A program made the position numbers and the translations under genes. Below the pieces are notes generated by a model that saw only the letters and a program-made list of their open reading frames with translations, made no database searches and had not been told where the DNA came from. DNA of 64,000 bases from Collinsella sp. WCA1-178-WT-3 (M1) (GTDB lineage Bacteria; Actinomycetota; Coriobacteriia; Coriobacteriales; Coriobacteriaceae): contig NZ_VUME01000005.1 in NCBI RefSeq assembly GCF_009696325.1, forward strand, positions 62,001-126,000, in the 5' to 3' direction. Positions 1 to 8,798 of this stretch are shown piece by piece (position 1 is the stretch's first letter; each line of letters starts with the position of its first letter).

Positions 1-366
1 CCAGAGTCGCGTGGGACCAACTACCTCATCGCCAACGGGGCCTGCTGCATTGTTGACGAGGAGTCTATTGAGATGGCCATCTCGCGAATATACGGCACCC
101 TGCGCTATTCGCGTCCCGATGCGCCCGGTATCGCCGATCTGGACCCCACGCAGCAGGCCGTGATGCACGCGCTCATTGCCTCGCCGCTCAAGGTCGATGA
201 CATTGCCGCGCTCGTCTCCCTCGATGCCGTCGGCGTGCTCAAACTCCTGGGCTCACTCGAGCTCGAGGGACTCATCGAGCGCATGATGGATGGAAGGTAT
301 GCGCCCTCAAAGTTTGCGCTTCACGCTCAGACGCCCTTCGGTCACAATGGAAAGCGTGTCAATTAG
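1..366 (+). CDS. dprA: DNA processing protein DprA, C-terminal part (5' truncated by window edge)
   Basis: DprA protects incoming single-stranded DNA and loads RecA on it during natural transformation. Only the last 121 codons are present, in frame from base 1. The visible part begins with the end of the Rossmann-like domain (SRGTNYLIANGA, matching the family's S-x-G-T-N-x-L-I-x-x-G-A), followed by a short linker and a C-terminal winged-helix region from about codon 45 (HALIASPLKVDDIAALVSL). The stop is 14 bases before trmFO. Presence of comEA, comEC, recA and recO further on fits a role in DNA uptake. The identity is strong; the N-terminus cannot be judged here. Confidence 0.88.
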   Translation, partial: PESRGTNYLIANGACCIVDEESIEMAISRIYGTLRYSRPDAPGIADLDPTQQAVMHALIASPLKVDDIAALVSLDAVGVLKLLGSLELEGLIERMMDGRYAPSKFALHAQTPFGHNGKRVN

Positions 367-380
367 AAAGGTGTTTGCAG

Positions 381-1718
381 ATGCTGTTTGATCAAGTGAC
401 GGTTATCGGTGGCGGTCTGGCGGGATCGGAATGCGCGATTCAGCTGGCAGATCGCGGGTTTGCCGTAAAGCTGTGCGAGATGCGGCCGCTGGTGACCTCT
501 CCTGCCCACCATACCGATCACTTGGCGGAGCTTGTCTGCTCCAATTCGTTTAAGTCGACCCGACCCGATTCCGCCGCCGGCCTGTTGAAGGCCGAACTCG
601 AGCGTATGGGTTCGGTGCTGCTCGACTGCGCTCATCGCGCTGCCGTTCCCGCTGGTGGCGCCTTGGCGGTCGACCGTGTTAAATTCTCCGAGCTCGTCGA
701 GGCCGAGGTTGCCGCCCGTCCCAATATCGAGGTCGTTCACGGCGAGGTCACCCAGATTCCCGAGGGCCATGTGGTTATCGCCGCGGGTCCCTTGTGCTCG
801 CCGGCGTTGAGCGGGGAGGTCATGAAGCTCGTCGGTGGTGATTCCCTGGCGTTTTTTGACGCCGCGGCCCCGATTGTCGATGCCTCGACGCTCGATATGG
901 ATGTGCTGTTCTCGCAGTCGCGCTACGAGGAGCAGGGGAGTGGCGACTATCTCAATGCCCCGCTCAACAAGGAGGAGTACGAGGCCTTTATCGAGGCGCT
1001 TACCACGGCCGATCGTGTGGTGCTCAAGGACTTTGAGGGCGGGGACCTCTTCCAGGCCTGTCAGCCAGCCGAGGAGGTTGCGCGCACGGGCAAGGATGCC
1101 ATCCGCTTTGGCGCTATGAAGCCCGTCGGGCTCACCGACCCGCGCACCGGTCGCCGTCCCTGGGCGGCGATTCAGCTGCGCGCCGAGAACAAGGAGAAGA
1201 CCGCCTATAACCTGGTTGGTTTTCAGACTAACCTGACCTTCGGCGAGCAGAAGCGCGTTTTTCATATGGTTCCCGGTCTGGAGAATGCCGAGTTTTTCCG
1301 CTATGGCGTCATGCATCGCAATACCTTTGTCGATGCTCCCCATGTGCTCGATGGGACCTTCGCCGTGCCCGGCACGGGCGTGCGCCTTGCCGGACAGATT
1401 ACCGGTACGGAGGGTTACATGGAAGCGGTCGCGACGGGTCTCCTCGCTGCGCTCAATACCTATGCCGAGGCTATCGAGGTTGCTCCTGTCGAGCTGCCGC
1501 GCGTGGGCGCTCTCGGCGCGCTCGTGGGCTATGCGACCGATCCTGCTACGGTCGGATATCAGCCCATGCATGTTAATTTTGGCCTGGTGCCTCCCCTCGA
1601 GGACGGTAAACGCCGCAGCAAACGTGAGCGCTATCAGGCCTATGCGGATCGCGCCCTTAAGGCCTTGGATTCCTATCTGGAATCGCGCTCCGACTTGTTT
1701 GGAGGCGACCGGTCATAG
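381..1718 (+). CDS. trmFO: Methylenetetrahydrofolate--tRNA-(uracil-5-)-methyltransferase TrmFO
   Basis: This is the folate- and FAD-dependent enzyme that makes 5-methyluridine at position 54 of the tRNA T-loop. At 445 residues it has normal length. The N-terminal FAD-binding GxGxxG-type motif is VIGGGLAGSE, followed by the family-typical LCEMRP and VCSNSFKS blocks near residues 32 to 60. The ATG at 381 was chosen because AGAAAGG lies 8 bases upstream; the in-frame TTG at 375 would sit almost on that site. It follows dprA closely and its stop overlaps the probable start region of xerC, so the genes are probably cotranscribed. Confidence 0.93.
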   Translation: MLFDQVTVIGGGLAGSECAIQLADRGFAVKLCEMRPLVTSPAHHTDHLAELVCSNSFKSTRPDSAAGLLKAELERMGSVLLDCAHRAAVPAGGALAVDRVKFSELVEAEVAARPNIEVVHGEVTQIPEGHVVIAAGPLCSPALSGEVMKLVGGDSLAFFDAAAPIVDASTLDMDVLFSQSRYEEQGSGDYLNAPLNKEEYEAFIEALTTADRVVLKDFEGGDLFQACQPAEEVARTGKDAIRFGAMKPVGLTDPRTGRRPWAAIQLRAENKEKTAYNLVGFQTNLTFGEQKRVFHMVPGLENAEFFRYGVMHRNTFVDAPHVLDGTFAVPGTGVRLAGQITGTEGYMEAVATGLLAALNTYAEAIEVAPVELPRVGALGALVGYATDPATVGYQPMHVNFGLVPPLEDGKRRSKRERYQAYADRALKALDSYLESRSDLFGGDRS

Positions 1719-2635
1719 CCTTTGACCTGTACGGTGCCGTCGACTCGTTCATAGCCTATATTGCACGCGTCGAGGGGCTTTCTTCTAACACTGTTATCGC
1801 TTACGGCTCTCGTCTGGAGCGTTTTGCCGCTTGGTGCGAGCGTGGGGATATCGATGCACGCACGGCGGACGTACGTACCGTTCGTATGTATCTGGCAGAG
1901 CTGTCGCGCGAGCAGGTGGCGCCCAGGACGATTGCGGCGCACCTGTCTGCCATTCGTTCGTTCTATCGATGGATGGCTGCCGAAGGTCTTATCGATGGAG
2001 ACGCTGTGTCTGCGATTGCCTCGCCCAAGCTTCCACGCGATTTGCCCGGAGTGCTGACCACCCAGCAGGTTAAGGCACTGCTTGCATCGCCAGACGTTTC
2101 AACGCCTGCGGGACTGCGCGATGCGGCGATGCTCGAATTGCTCTATGCATCTGGGGCTCGCATCTCCGAGCTTGCGGCACTCAATGTTGAGTCCATTGCT
2201 TGGTCCGAGCGAACGCTGCGGCTTTGGGGTAAGGGGAGCAAGGAGCGTATCGTGCCCCTGTATCGGCGTGCTCTCGATGTGACCCGCCGCTATATTGAGG
2301 AAGGAAGACCGGAGCTTCTTGCTCAGGCAAAGCGTGGCGACGGTACGAACGGTGTGCATCCGCTGTTTATCTCGGCACGCGGCAACCGTATGAGCGCCGC
2401 CATGCTTAGGCGACGGTTTCATATGTTGGCGACGCTTGCGGGTATCCCTTCCGATATCGCCCCGCATGCGATGCGCCATACTTTTGCGACCGATTTGCTC
2501 GAGGGCGGAGCGGACTTGCGCTCTGTCCAGGAGTTGCTAGGGCATGCAAGCTTGTCCACCACGCAGATTTATACGCATCTCACGCCCGATCGGCTCAAAC
2601 GCGCCGTTACCCAAGCCCTTCCGCGCGGCGAGTAA
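1715..2635 (+). CDS. xerC: Tyrosine recombinase XerC/XerD, non-canonical start codon
   Basis: This is a site-specific tyrosine recombinase, most likely for chromosome dimer resolution at dif, about 306 residues long. The N-terminal SAM-like domain runs to about residue 90 (GLSSNTVIAYGSRL, PRTIAAHLSAIRSFYRW). The catalytic domain shows the arginine in SGARISEL, the lysine in GKGSKERIVPL, H-A-M-R-H near residue 251 and the tyrosine in TTQIYTH. The reading frame is open and homologous upstream to about 1715, but there is no in-frame ATG, GTG or TTG between the stop at 1658 and the ATG at 1886, which would remove 57 residues. GGAGG at 1701-1705 points to initiation at ATA 1715, overlapping the trmFO stop, or less likely at GTC 1712 or CTG 1727. 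XerC versus XerD cannot be settled here. Confidence 0.87.
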   Translation: MAFDLYGAVDSFIAYIARVEGLSSNTVIAYGSRLERFAAWCERGDIDARTADVRTVRMYLAELSREQVAPRTIAAHLSAIRSFYRWMAAEGLIDGDAVSAIASPKLPRDLPGVLTTQQVKALLASPDVSTPAGLRDAAMLELLYASGARISELAALNVESIAWSERTLRLWGKGSKERIVPLYRRALDVTRRYIEEGRPELLAQAKRGDGTNGVHPLFISARGNRMSAAMLRRRFHMLATLAGIPSDIAPHAMRHTFATDLLEGGADLRSVQELLGHASLSTTQIYTHLTPDRLKRAVTQALPRGE

Positions 2636-2695
2636 GGCAGGAGAGGGGTTCTATCCAATCGATCGCGCTTCCGTGTGTGTGGTTTTGATTTCGGG

Positions 2696-2724
2696 TTGGC
2701 AGAAAGATGTAATCCTGCTATCAT
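2696..2724 (+). promoter_or_regulatory. Promoter of rpsB-tsf
   Basis: TTGGCA at 2696-2701 and TATCAT at 2719-2724 are separated by 17 bases. The -10 is also preceded by TGC, giving an extended -10 element. Transcription would start near 2731 and leave a leader of about 135 bases before rpsB. That leader contains GC-rich complementary stretches and might fold as a ribosomal-protein leader, but I could not assign it to a known family. Confidence 0.7.
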
Positions 2725-2865
2725 TCATCGGGTTGCTTCACGGCAACAGGTTTTTATCACGCACGCGCGGCTACTTCATACCGTGGTGCCCGGGCTTTGG
2801 TAGCACATGTCCGGGTTGGTTTTGGAGGATGACCCCGCGCGGAGGCAAACCACAGGAGGTTTAAC

Positions 2866-3594
2866 ATGGCTACCAAGATTAATATCCGCACCCTGCTCGA
2901 GGCCGGCTGCCACTTCGGTCACCAGACCCGTCGCTGGAACCCCAAGATGAAGCCGTTCATCTTCGGTGAGCGCAACGGCATCTACATCCTCGACCTCAAG
3001 CAGACCATTCTTGACGCCGACCAGGCTTACACCTTCGTCAAGAACGTTGCCAAGGGTGGCAACGTGCTGTTCGTCGGCACCAAGAAGCAGGCTCAGGAGG
3101 CCGTCAAGAACGCCGCTGAGCGCGCCAACATGCCTTACATCAACCAGCGTTGGCTCGGCGGCATGCTGACCAACTTCGTCACCATCCGCTCCCGCATCAA
3201 CCGCATGGAGGAGCTCGAGGCCATGGTCGAGGACGGCCGCATGGCTGTTCTTCCCAAGAAGGAGCAGGCTGTTCTGGGTAAGGAGCTCGCTAAGCTCCAG
3301 ACCAACCTCGGTGGCGCCCGCGACATGAAGGGCCTGCCCCAGGCTCTCTTCGTCATCGACACTAAGCGCGAGGAGAACGCCATCAAGGAGGCCCAGCGCC
3401 TGAACATCCCCGTCGTCGCTCTGATCGATACCAACTCCGATCCCGACGAGGTCGAGTACGGCATCCCCTGCAACGATGACGCCATCTCCGCTGTCACCCT
3501 TATGTGCGAGCTCATGGCCGACGCTTGCCTCGCTGGCTCCGGCAAGGAGCAGGTCTCCGAGGCCGAGATGGCCGCTGAGCCCAAGGCCGAGTAA
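2866..3594 (+). CDS. rpsB: 30S ribosomal protein S2
   Basis: Structural protein of the small ribosomal subunit, 242 residues. The N-terminus [20 protein letters not shown] and the block [13 protein letters not shown] near residue 100 are typical of bacterial S2. A strong AGGAGG stands 7 bases before the ATG. The last 20 residues are acidic and rich in alanine. It is followed by tsf after 45 bases, the usual bacterial pair, and both are probably read from the promoter at 2696-2724. Codon use is strongly biased to C-ending codons, as expected for a highly expressed gene. Confidence 0.97.
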   Translation: MATKINIRTLLEAGCHFGHQTRRWNPKMKPFIFGERNGIYILDLKQTILDADQAYTFVKNVAKGGNVLFVGTKKQAQEAVKNAAERANMPYINQRWLGGMLTNFVTIRSRINRMEELEAMVEDGRMAVLPKKEQAVLGKELAKLQTNLGGARDMKGLPQALFVIDTKREENAIKEAQRLNIPVVALIDTNSDPDEVEYGIPCNDDAISAVTLMCELMADACLAGSGKEQVSEAEMAAEPKAE

Positions 3595-3639
3595 ATCAGT
3601 CCTAATTAAGTCTTTTTCATCTCTTTGAAAGGAACCACA

Positions 3640-4509
3640 ATGGCCCAGATTACCGCCGCTATGGTCAAGCAGCTCCGCGAGATGACCGACTCCCCGATGA
3701 TGGAGTGCAAGAAGGCTCTCGTCGAGGCTGACGGTGACATGGACGCCGCTGTTGACGTTCTGCGTAAGAACGGCCTCGCTAAGGCTGCCAAGAAGGCTGG
3801 CCGCGAGACCAACGAGGGCGCTGTCGCCGCGTTCGTCTCCGAGGATGGCAAGACCGGCGCTCTGCTCGAGCTCTCCTGCGAGACCGACTTCGTCGGCTCC
3901 AACGCCAAGTTCACCGGCTTTGCTTCCAAGGTCGCCGAGGTTGTCGCCACCACCGAGCCGGCCGATGTCGACGCTCTGCTCGAGAAGCCGATGGGCGAGG
4001 AGACCGTTTCCTCCGAGCTCACCGAGATGATTCACATCATGGGCGAGAACATGAAGATCTCCCGCTTCGCCGCCCGCAAGGCCGAGAACGGCGCTCTCGC
4101 TTCTTACATCCACATGGGTGGTAAGATCGGCGTCCTCGTCGAGTTTGCTTTCGAGAAGGCTGAGACCGCTCAGGCTGAGTCCTTCAAGACCTTTGCCCAC
4201 GACGTTGCCCTTCAGGTTGCCGCTGTCGCTCCGATCTGCGCTACCCGCGATCAGGTTCCGGCCGAGACCGTCGAGCATGAGAAGCAGATTTACATGGCTC
4301 AGGCTGCCGAGTCCGGCAAGCCCGAGGCCATCCAGGAGAAGATGGCTGTTGGCCGTCTGGAGAAGTTCTACAAGCAGTCCGTGCTCACCGAGCAGGAGTT
4401 CATCAAGGACAGCTCCCTCACCATCAAGAAGTACGCTGAGCAGGTCTCCAAGGAGCTCGGCGATACCATTACCGTCGTTGCCTTCGACCGTCTGGTCCGT
4501 GGCGAGTAA
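3640..4509 (+). CDS. tsf: Elongation factor Ts
   Basis: EF-Ts is the nucleotide exchange factor that recycles EF-Tu-GDP. The protein has 289 residues. The N-terminal UBA-like domain (KQLREMTDSPMMECKKAL) is followed by the family block KNGLAKAAKKAGRETNEG, then the core domain with ELSCETDFVGSN around residues 74 to 85. The ATG at 3640 follows GAAAGGA with 7 bases spacing; the upstream in-frame TTG at 3625 overlaps that site and is rejected. It is the second gene of the rpsB-tsf unit and is followed by a clear intrinsic terminator. Confidence 0.97.
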   Translation: MAQITAAMVKQLREMTDSPMMECKKALVEADGDMDAAVDVLRKNGLAKAAKKAGRETNEGAVAAFVSEDGKTGALLELSCETDFVGSNAKFTGFASKVAEVVATTEPADVDALLEKPMGEETVSSELTEMIHIMGENMKISRFAARKAENGALASYIHMGGKIGVLVEFAFEKAETAQAESFKTFAHDVALQVAAVAPICATRDQVPAETVEHEKQIYMAQAAESGKPEAIQEKMAVGRLEKFYKQSVLTEQEFIKDSSLTIKKYAEQVSKELGDTITVVAFDRLVRGE

Positions 4510-4532
4510 ATAAGCTCTTGTAGCTGGTAATG

Positions 4533-4567
4533 AGCAGGCTGTGGGTTTTACTCACAGCCTGCTTTTT
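4533..4567 (+). terminator. Intrinsic terminator after rpsB-tsf
   Basis: AGCAGGCTGTG at 4533-4543 pairs perfectly with CACAGCCTGCT at 4553-4563, and a run of five T follows. It separates the rpsB-tsf unit from pyrH. Confidence 0.88.
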
Positions 4568-4626
4568 CATGGCTCCAAGCAGAGCCTTTGATATCATATT
4601 GAGAGTCAAATTAAAGGAGGATCGCT

Positions 4627-5349
4627 TTGTCCGACATCCGATATAAACGTGTGCTTCTGAAGCTTTCCGGCGAAGCACTGATGGGCGATGGCCACTATGG
4701 CATCGACCCCAAGATTACCGACCATCTTGCCAAGCAGGTCAAGGAGCTGCTCGCCGTTGGCCATGAGGTCGGCATCGTTGTCGGCGGCGGCAATATTTTC
4801 CGCGGCATGGCTGGAGCTGCCGGCGGTATGGAGCGTGCTCAGGCCGATTACATGGGCATGCTTGCAACCGTTATGAACGCACTCGCCCTGCAGGATGCCT
4901 TCGAGCATAACGATGTTCCTTGCCGCGTTATGAGTGCTATCCAGATGAACGAGATTTGCGAGCCCTATATTCGTCGTCGCGCTATCAATCACCTGTCCAA
5001 GGGCAATGTCGTTATCTTCGCAGCCGGCTCGGGCAATCCGTACTTTACGACTGACACCGCCGCGGCCCTTCGCGCCTGCGAGATCGGTGCGGAGATTCTG
5101 ATTAAGGCCACCAAGGTCGACGGTATCTACGACAAGGATCCCGTCAAGTGCGCCGATGCCGTCCGCTTTGACAAGATCACCTATCACGAGGTGCTCGTCC
5201 GCGGCCTGCAGGTTATGGATTCCACGGCTACGGCCCTGTGCCAGGATAACCGTATGCCCATTTTGGTCCTCAACATCGATGGCGAGGACAACGTCAAGCG
5301 CGCGCTTTCGGGTGAGCCCGTCGGCACGCTCGTCTATCAGGAGGATTAA
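4627..5349 (+). CDS. pyrH: Uridylate kinase (UMP kinase)
   Basis: Bacterial hexameric UMP kinase makes UDP from UMP with ATP and feeds pyrimidine nucleotide synthesis. It has 240 residues of the amino-acid-kinase fold. Family motifs are KLSGEAL at the N-terminus, VGGGNIFRG near residue 56, [12 protein letters not shown] near residue 135 and [11 protein letters not shown] near residue 160. The start is TTG, chosen because AAAGGAGG ends 6 bases before it. It stands two bases before frr, a conserved bacterial pair. Confidence 0.96.
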   Translation: MSDIRYKRVLLKLSGEALMGDGHYGIDPKITDHLAKQVKELLAVGHEVGIVVGGGNIFRGMAGAAGGMERAQADYMGMLATVMNALALQDAFEHNDVPCRVMSAIQMNEICEPYIRRRAINHLSKGNVVIFAAGSGNPYFTTDTAAALRACEIGAEILIKATKVDGIYDKDPVKCADAVRFDKITYHEVLVRGLQVMDSTATALCQDNRMPILVLNIDGEDNVKRALSGEPVGTLVYQED

Positions 5350-5351
5350 GC

Positions 5352-5888
5352 ATGGCAGAGAACATCACCGCCCACATGGACAAGTCGCTCGAGTCCCTCA
5401 AGCATAACTTCTCCAAGGTCCGTACCGGCCGAGCCAACGCTAACATTCTGTCCGACATCACCGTCGATTATTACGGTGTTCCCACGCCGGTCACGCAGGT
5501 TGCCGCCGTAAAGACCCCCGAAGCCCACATGCTGCTCATCGAGCCGTGGGATAAGGCGCTTATCAACGCCATCGTCAAGGCCATCGGCGCTTCCGATCTG
5601 GGTATTACCCCCAACTCCGATGGCACCGTTGTTCGTCTTCCGTTCCCGGCTCCCACCGAGGAGCGCCGTCGCGAGCTCGTCAAGGAGTGCCGCGAGTACG
5701 CCGAGCAGGCCAAGGTGTCTATCCGTAACATCCGTCGCGACTTTAACAACAAGCTCGAGCGCGATGAGGAGCTCACCGAGGACGACGTCCGCCGTGAGCA
5801 GGCCAAGGTGCAGAAGCATACCGATGAGTATGTCGCCAAGGTCGAGGAGCTTCTGAAGGAAAAAGAAGCCGAGGTCATGGAGATCTAA
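5352..5888 (+). CDS. frr: Ribosome recycling factor
   Basis: RRF, with EF-G, splits the post-termination ribosome. The protein has 178 residues, slightly shorter than the common 185. The conserved KVRTGRANANIL motif lies near residues 23 to 34 and PWDKALINAIVKAI near residue 65, with the long helical hairpin (REQAKVQKHTDEYVAKVEEL) at the C-terminus. Only two bases separate it from pyrH and one from uppS, so all are read as one unit. Confidence 0.96.
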   Translation: MAENITAHMDKSLESLKHNFSKVRTGRANANILSDITVDYYGVPTPVTQVAAVKTPEAHMLLIEPWDKALINAIVKAIGASDLGITPNSDGTVVRLPFPAPTEERRRELVKECREYAEQAKVSIRNIRRDFNNKLERDEELTEDDVRREQAKVQKHTDEYVAKVEELLKEKEAEVMEI

Positions 5889-5889
5889 G

Positions 5890-6684
5890 GTGCATTACGA
5901 CGAGAACAAACTGGTCGAGTACTTTGCCGACGCCCCTGCGGGCGTCGGTTTTTCCGACCTTGACCTCAATAACATTCCACATCATATCTCGTGCATCATG
6001 GACGGTAACGGTCGCTGGGCTACGGCGCGAGGTCTTGCCCGTACCGAGGGTCACAAGGCGGGTATCGTCTCCCTTCGTGAGATCATTACTGCCTGCGTGC
6101 GCCTAGGTGTCGACGTGCTTTCCGCCTATGCGTTTTCAACCGAAAACTGGAACCGCCCGCAGCATGAGGTTAACGTCTTGATGCATCTGTTTGCCAAGAC
6201 GTTTATCGATGAGCTGCCGCTTCTGAAGCGCGAAAACGTGCGTGTTGTCTTTTTGGGCGATATTTCCGCGCTGCCCAAGAAGACCCGCGACGTTTTTGAA
6301 TGCGGTCTTGCCGAGTGCGCCGATCACACCGGTATGACGCTGGCGCTTGCCGTCAACTACGGCGCTCGTGCCGAGATTACGCGTGCTGCCCGTCAGCTTG
6401 CGCTCGATGCCGCCTCCGGCAAGATCGATCCTGCTGCTATCGACGATGATATGGTTGCTTCGCACCTGTACACCGTCGGTCTTCCCGATCCCGAGCTGGT
6501 CATTCGCACCTCTGGTGAGCTTCGCCTTTCGAACTATCTGCTGTGGCAGGTGGCTTATTCCGAGTTCTATGTCACCGATACCTATTGGCCTGACTTTAAT
6601 CGTTGGGGCCTTGTTGACGCCATTTTGGCCTATCAGGGCCGTGACCGTAGGTTTGGTGGACTGAGCAAGACCGAGGAGGCTTAA
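5890..6684 (+). CDS. uppS: Isoprenyl transferase (undecaprenyl diphosphate synthase)
   Basis: A cis-prenyltransferase that extends farnesyl-PP with isopentenyl-PP to make the C55 lipid carrier for peptidoglycan. It has 264 residues and starts with GTG one base after the frr stop. The signature IMDGNGRWA (catalytic aspartate), the SAYAFSTENW block and the C-terminal PELVIRTSGELRLSNYLLWQ are all present. It is followed by cdsA and dxr, so envelope lipid and isoprenoid steps are clustered. The first 30 residues before IPHHISCIMDG are longer than the minimal family start. Confidence 0.95.
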   Translation: MHYDENKLVEYFADAPAGVGFSDLDLNNIPHHISCIMDGNGRWATARGLARTEGHKAGIVSLREIITACVRLGVDVLSAYAFSTENWNRPQHEVNVLMHLFAKTFIDELPLLKRENVRVVFLGDISALPKKTRDVFECGLAECADHTGMTLALAVNYGARAEITRAARQLALDAASGKIDPAAIDDDMVASHLYTVGLPDPELVIRTSGELRLSNYLLWQVAYSEFYVTDTYWPDFNRWGLVDAILAYQGRDRRFGGLSKTEEA

Positions 6685-6686
6685 TC

Positions 6687-7586
6687 GTGTCCGATCGTCC
6701 CAAGGCATCTGCTCCCAAGACGCCTGCGCGCAAAGCTGCCACTGCGGGAGCGCCTGCAGCGAAGAGCGGCACCGGTTCGTGGCTTGCGGGCTTTATTACC
6801 CGTGCCGCCGCCGGTATCGTCTACGCCGTCGTCTTTATCCTGTGCCTGGTTTTGGGTATCGTGCCCACCGCCATTTTTGTCTCTGTCATGAGCGGGCTTT
6901 GCTGCTTTGAGTTTTTCCGTATGACGAGGCTCGATGGCAAGGTCGCCAACGAGCATCTGGGCATTATTGCCGCCGTGCTCTTTCCGTTATCGGCGCTTGG
7001 CGATTCGCTTTTGCTGAACGCCCTGCTTTTTGCACTGATGCTCGCGGTGGGCATTTGGTATGTTTGGTCGCCGCGTACCCGCATCTCTGATGTGGCCGTG
7101 ACGCTCATGGGTCCCATCTACACAGGCTTTATGCTGTCGGCTATTGTGCTGCTGCGCGATGCCGTGCCCGGTTTTGCCGGAGCCCTGCTTTCAGTGGGTG
7201 TTTGCGCGTCCCTTTGGGTCTCCGATTCGTTTGCCTACATCGTGGGCAGCCGTATCGGAAAACACAAGATGGTCCCCAAGATCTCTCCCAAAAAGAGCTG
7301 GGAGGGGTTTGTCGGCGGCATTCTGGGCTCGGTTCTCATCTGGCTCATTTTGTGGGTGACGCATCTCTATAAGCTGAGCTTGCCCTATGCGCTGCTTTGT
7401 GGCGTGGTTGTGTCCATCCTGGGCGTTATCGGCGACCTTATCGAGTCGCGCATCAAGCGCGGTGTGGGCGTCAAGGATTCCGGTAACCTTATCCCGGGCC
7501 ACGGCGGCATGCTCGATCGTAGCGACTCGCTTATCTTCGGCTGCATCACCGCGCAGCTGATGCTGATGATCGGAGGCGTGCTGTAA
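6687..7586 (+). CDS. cdsA: Phosphatidate cytidylyltransferase
   Basis: Membrane enzyme that makes CDP-diacylglycerol from phosphatidate and CTP, the branch point for phospholipids and the substrate of PgsA encoded at 54180. The 299 residues begin with an Ala/Lys/Pro-rich cytosolic tail of about 30 residues, followed by roughly seven to eight hydrophobic segments. The C-terminal CDP-DAG synthase signature is present as KRGVGVKDSGNLIPGHGGML then DRSDSL near residues 250 to 275. The GTG start is two bases after the uppS stop. The stop overlaps the dxr ATG by one base. Confidence 0.94.
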   Translation: MSDRPKASAPKTPARKAATAGAPAAKSGTGSWLAGFITRAAAGIVYAVVFILCLVLGIVPTAIFVSVMSGLCCFEFFRMTRLDGKVANEHLGIIAAVLFPLSALGDSLLLNALLFALMLAVGIWYVWSPRTRISDVAVTLMGPIYTGFMLSAIVLLRDAVPGFAGALLSVGVCASLWVSDSFAYIVGSRIGKHKMVPKISPKKSWEGFVGGILGSVLIWLILWVTHLYKLSLPYALLCGVVVSILGVIGDLIESRIKRGVGVKDSGNLIPGHGGMLDRSDSLIFGCITAQLMLMIGGVL

Positions 7587-8773
7587 TGTCCTTCCAGACG
7601 ACGTATGGCTCCGATGGACGTCTCCGTGTTGCCATCCTGGGCTGTACGGGCTCTATCGGCACTCAGGCGCTCGATGTTTGCCGTCAGCATGCCGATCGTC
7701 TGCAGGTGACGGCGCTTTCCGTTAATTCCAGCACTTCCGAGCTCGTTGCCGCTGCCCGCGAGTTCTCGGTTTCGGCGGTTGCCGTGGCCGATGTCGCTCA
7801 TGGCGATGACGCCGTGCTGCAGGAGTTGCCCGAGGGAACGGAGCTCGGTGTAGGTGCGCAAGCGGTTTGCGAGCTCGCGCGTCGCGACGATGTCGATTGC
7901 GTGCTTGTCGCTATTGTGGGCGCCGCCGGTCTCGAGGCGAGCCACGCGGCCTTGATCTCGAATAAGCGTCTTGCCCTTGCCAATAAGGAGTCGCTCGTTG
8001 TTGGCGGTGACCTGCTGATGCCGTTGGCTCAGCCCGGTCAGCTTATCCCGGTCGATTCCGAGCACTCTGCAATTTACCAGTGCTATCTGGGTGAGAATCC
8101 GCGCGAGGCCCATTGTATTTGGCTTACCTGCTCGGGCGGTCCGTTCTTTGGCCGTTCGCGCGAGGAACTCGACCTTGTGACGCGCGCCGATGCCCTGGCG
8201 CACCCTACGTGGGCTATGGGTGCCAAGATCACGATTGATTCCGCTACCCTCATGAACAAGGGCCTGGAGCGTATCGAGGCGATGCACCTGTTCGGTTGCG
8301 ACCTCGACTTTATCAACGTGGTCGTGCAGCGCCAGTCAAAGATTCATTCGATGGTCGAGTTTGCCGACGGCTCCGTGATGGCGCATCTCGGGGCATCTGA
8401 CATGCGCATTCCCATCCAGTTTGCCTTCTCGTATCCCGAGCGCTGGGATACTCCGGCTCCGCGCATCGATTTCCGCGAGTTGGGTCAGCTTACCTTTGAT
8501 GCGGCCGACATGGATACGTTCCGCTGCCTGGCGCTGGCCGAGCGTGCGGGCAAGACGGGCGGCACCATGCCGTGCGTGCTCAATGCTGCCAACGAGGTCG
8601 CCGTCGATGCCTTCCTGCATGATGGCTGCAGTTTTACCGATATCGATCGCATTGTGGAATCCTGTATGGATGTGCATGATGCACAGACGGTCGATTCGTT
8701 TGAACAGCTTCGCGGTATCGATGCGTGGGCGCGTGAAAAGGCCGCGCAAGTGCTCGTCGCAACCCGTTCTTAA
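7586..8773 (+). CDS. dxr: 1-deoxy-D-xylulose 5-phosphate reductoisomerase
   Basis: Second enzyme of the non-mevalonate (MEP) isoprenoid pathway, converting DXP to MEP with NADPH. The 395 residues contain the NADPH motif ILGCTGSIGTQALDV near residue 15, the metal and substrate region VDSEHSAIYQCL-like near 155, TCSGGPF near 180 and SATLMNKGLERIEA near 222. It overlaps cdsA by one base. A second MEP-pathway gene, ispG, follows rseP downstream, as in many bacteria. Confidence 0.95.
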   Translation: MSFQTTYGSDGRLRVAILGCTGSIGTQALDVCRQHADRLQVTALSVNSSTSELVAAAREFSVSAVAVADVAHGDDAVLQELPEGTELGVGAQAVCELARRDDVDCVLVAIVGAAGLEASHAALISNKRLALANKESLVVGGDLLMPLAQPGQLIPVDSEHSAIYQCYLGENPREAHCIWLTCSGGPFFGRSREELDLVTRADALAHPTWAMGAKITIDSATLMNKGLERIEAMHLFGCDLDFINVVVQRQSKIHSMVEFADGSVMAHLGASDMRIPIQFAFSYPERWDTPAPRIDFRELGQLTFDAADMDTFRCLALAERAGKTGGTMPCVLNAANEVAVDAFLHDGCSFTDIDRIVESCMDVHDAQTVDSFEQLRGIDAWAREKAAQVLVATRS

Positions 8774-8798
8774 CCCATAAGGATTGCTTTTTCGTTTT

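Noticed and set aside
363-1571. Long open frame on the - strand across trmFO
   Set aside because: It mirrors the codon bias of the true + strand gene and shows no protein motif; trmFO on the + strand is unmistakable.
2776-4278. 500-codon open frame on the - strand across rpsB and tsf
   Set aside because: Low-complexity Leu/Gly/Asp translation caused by GC-rich codons of the opposite strand, with no family resemblance.
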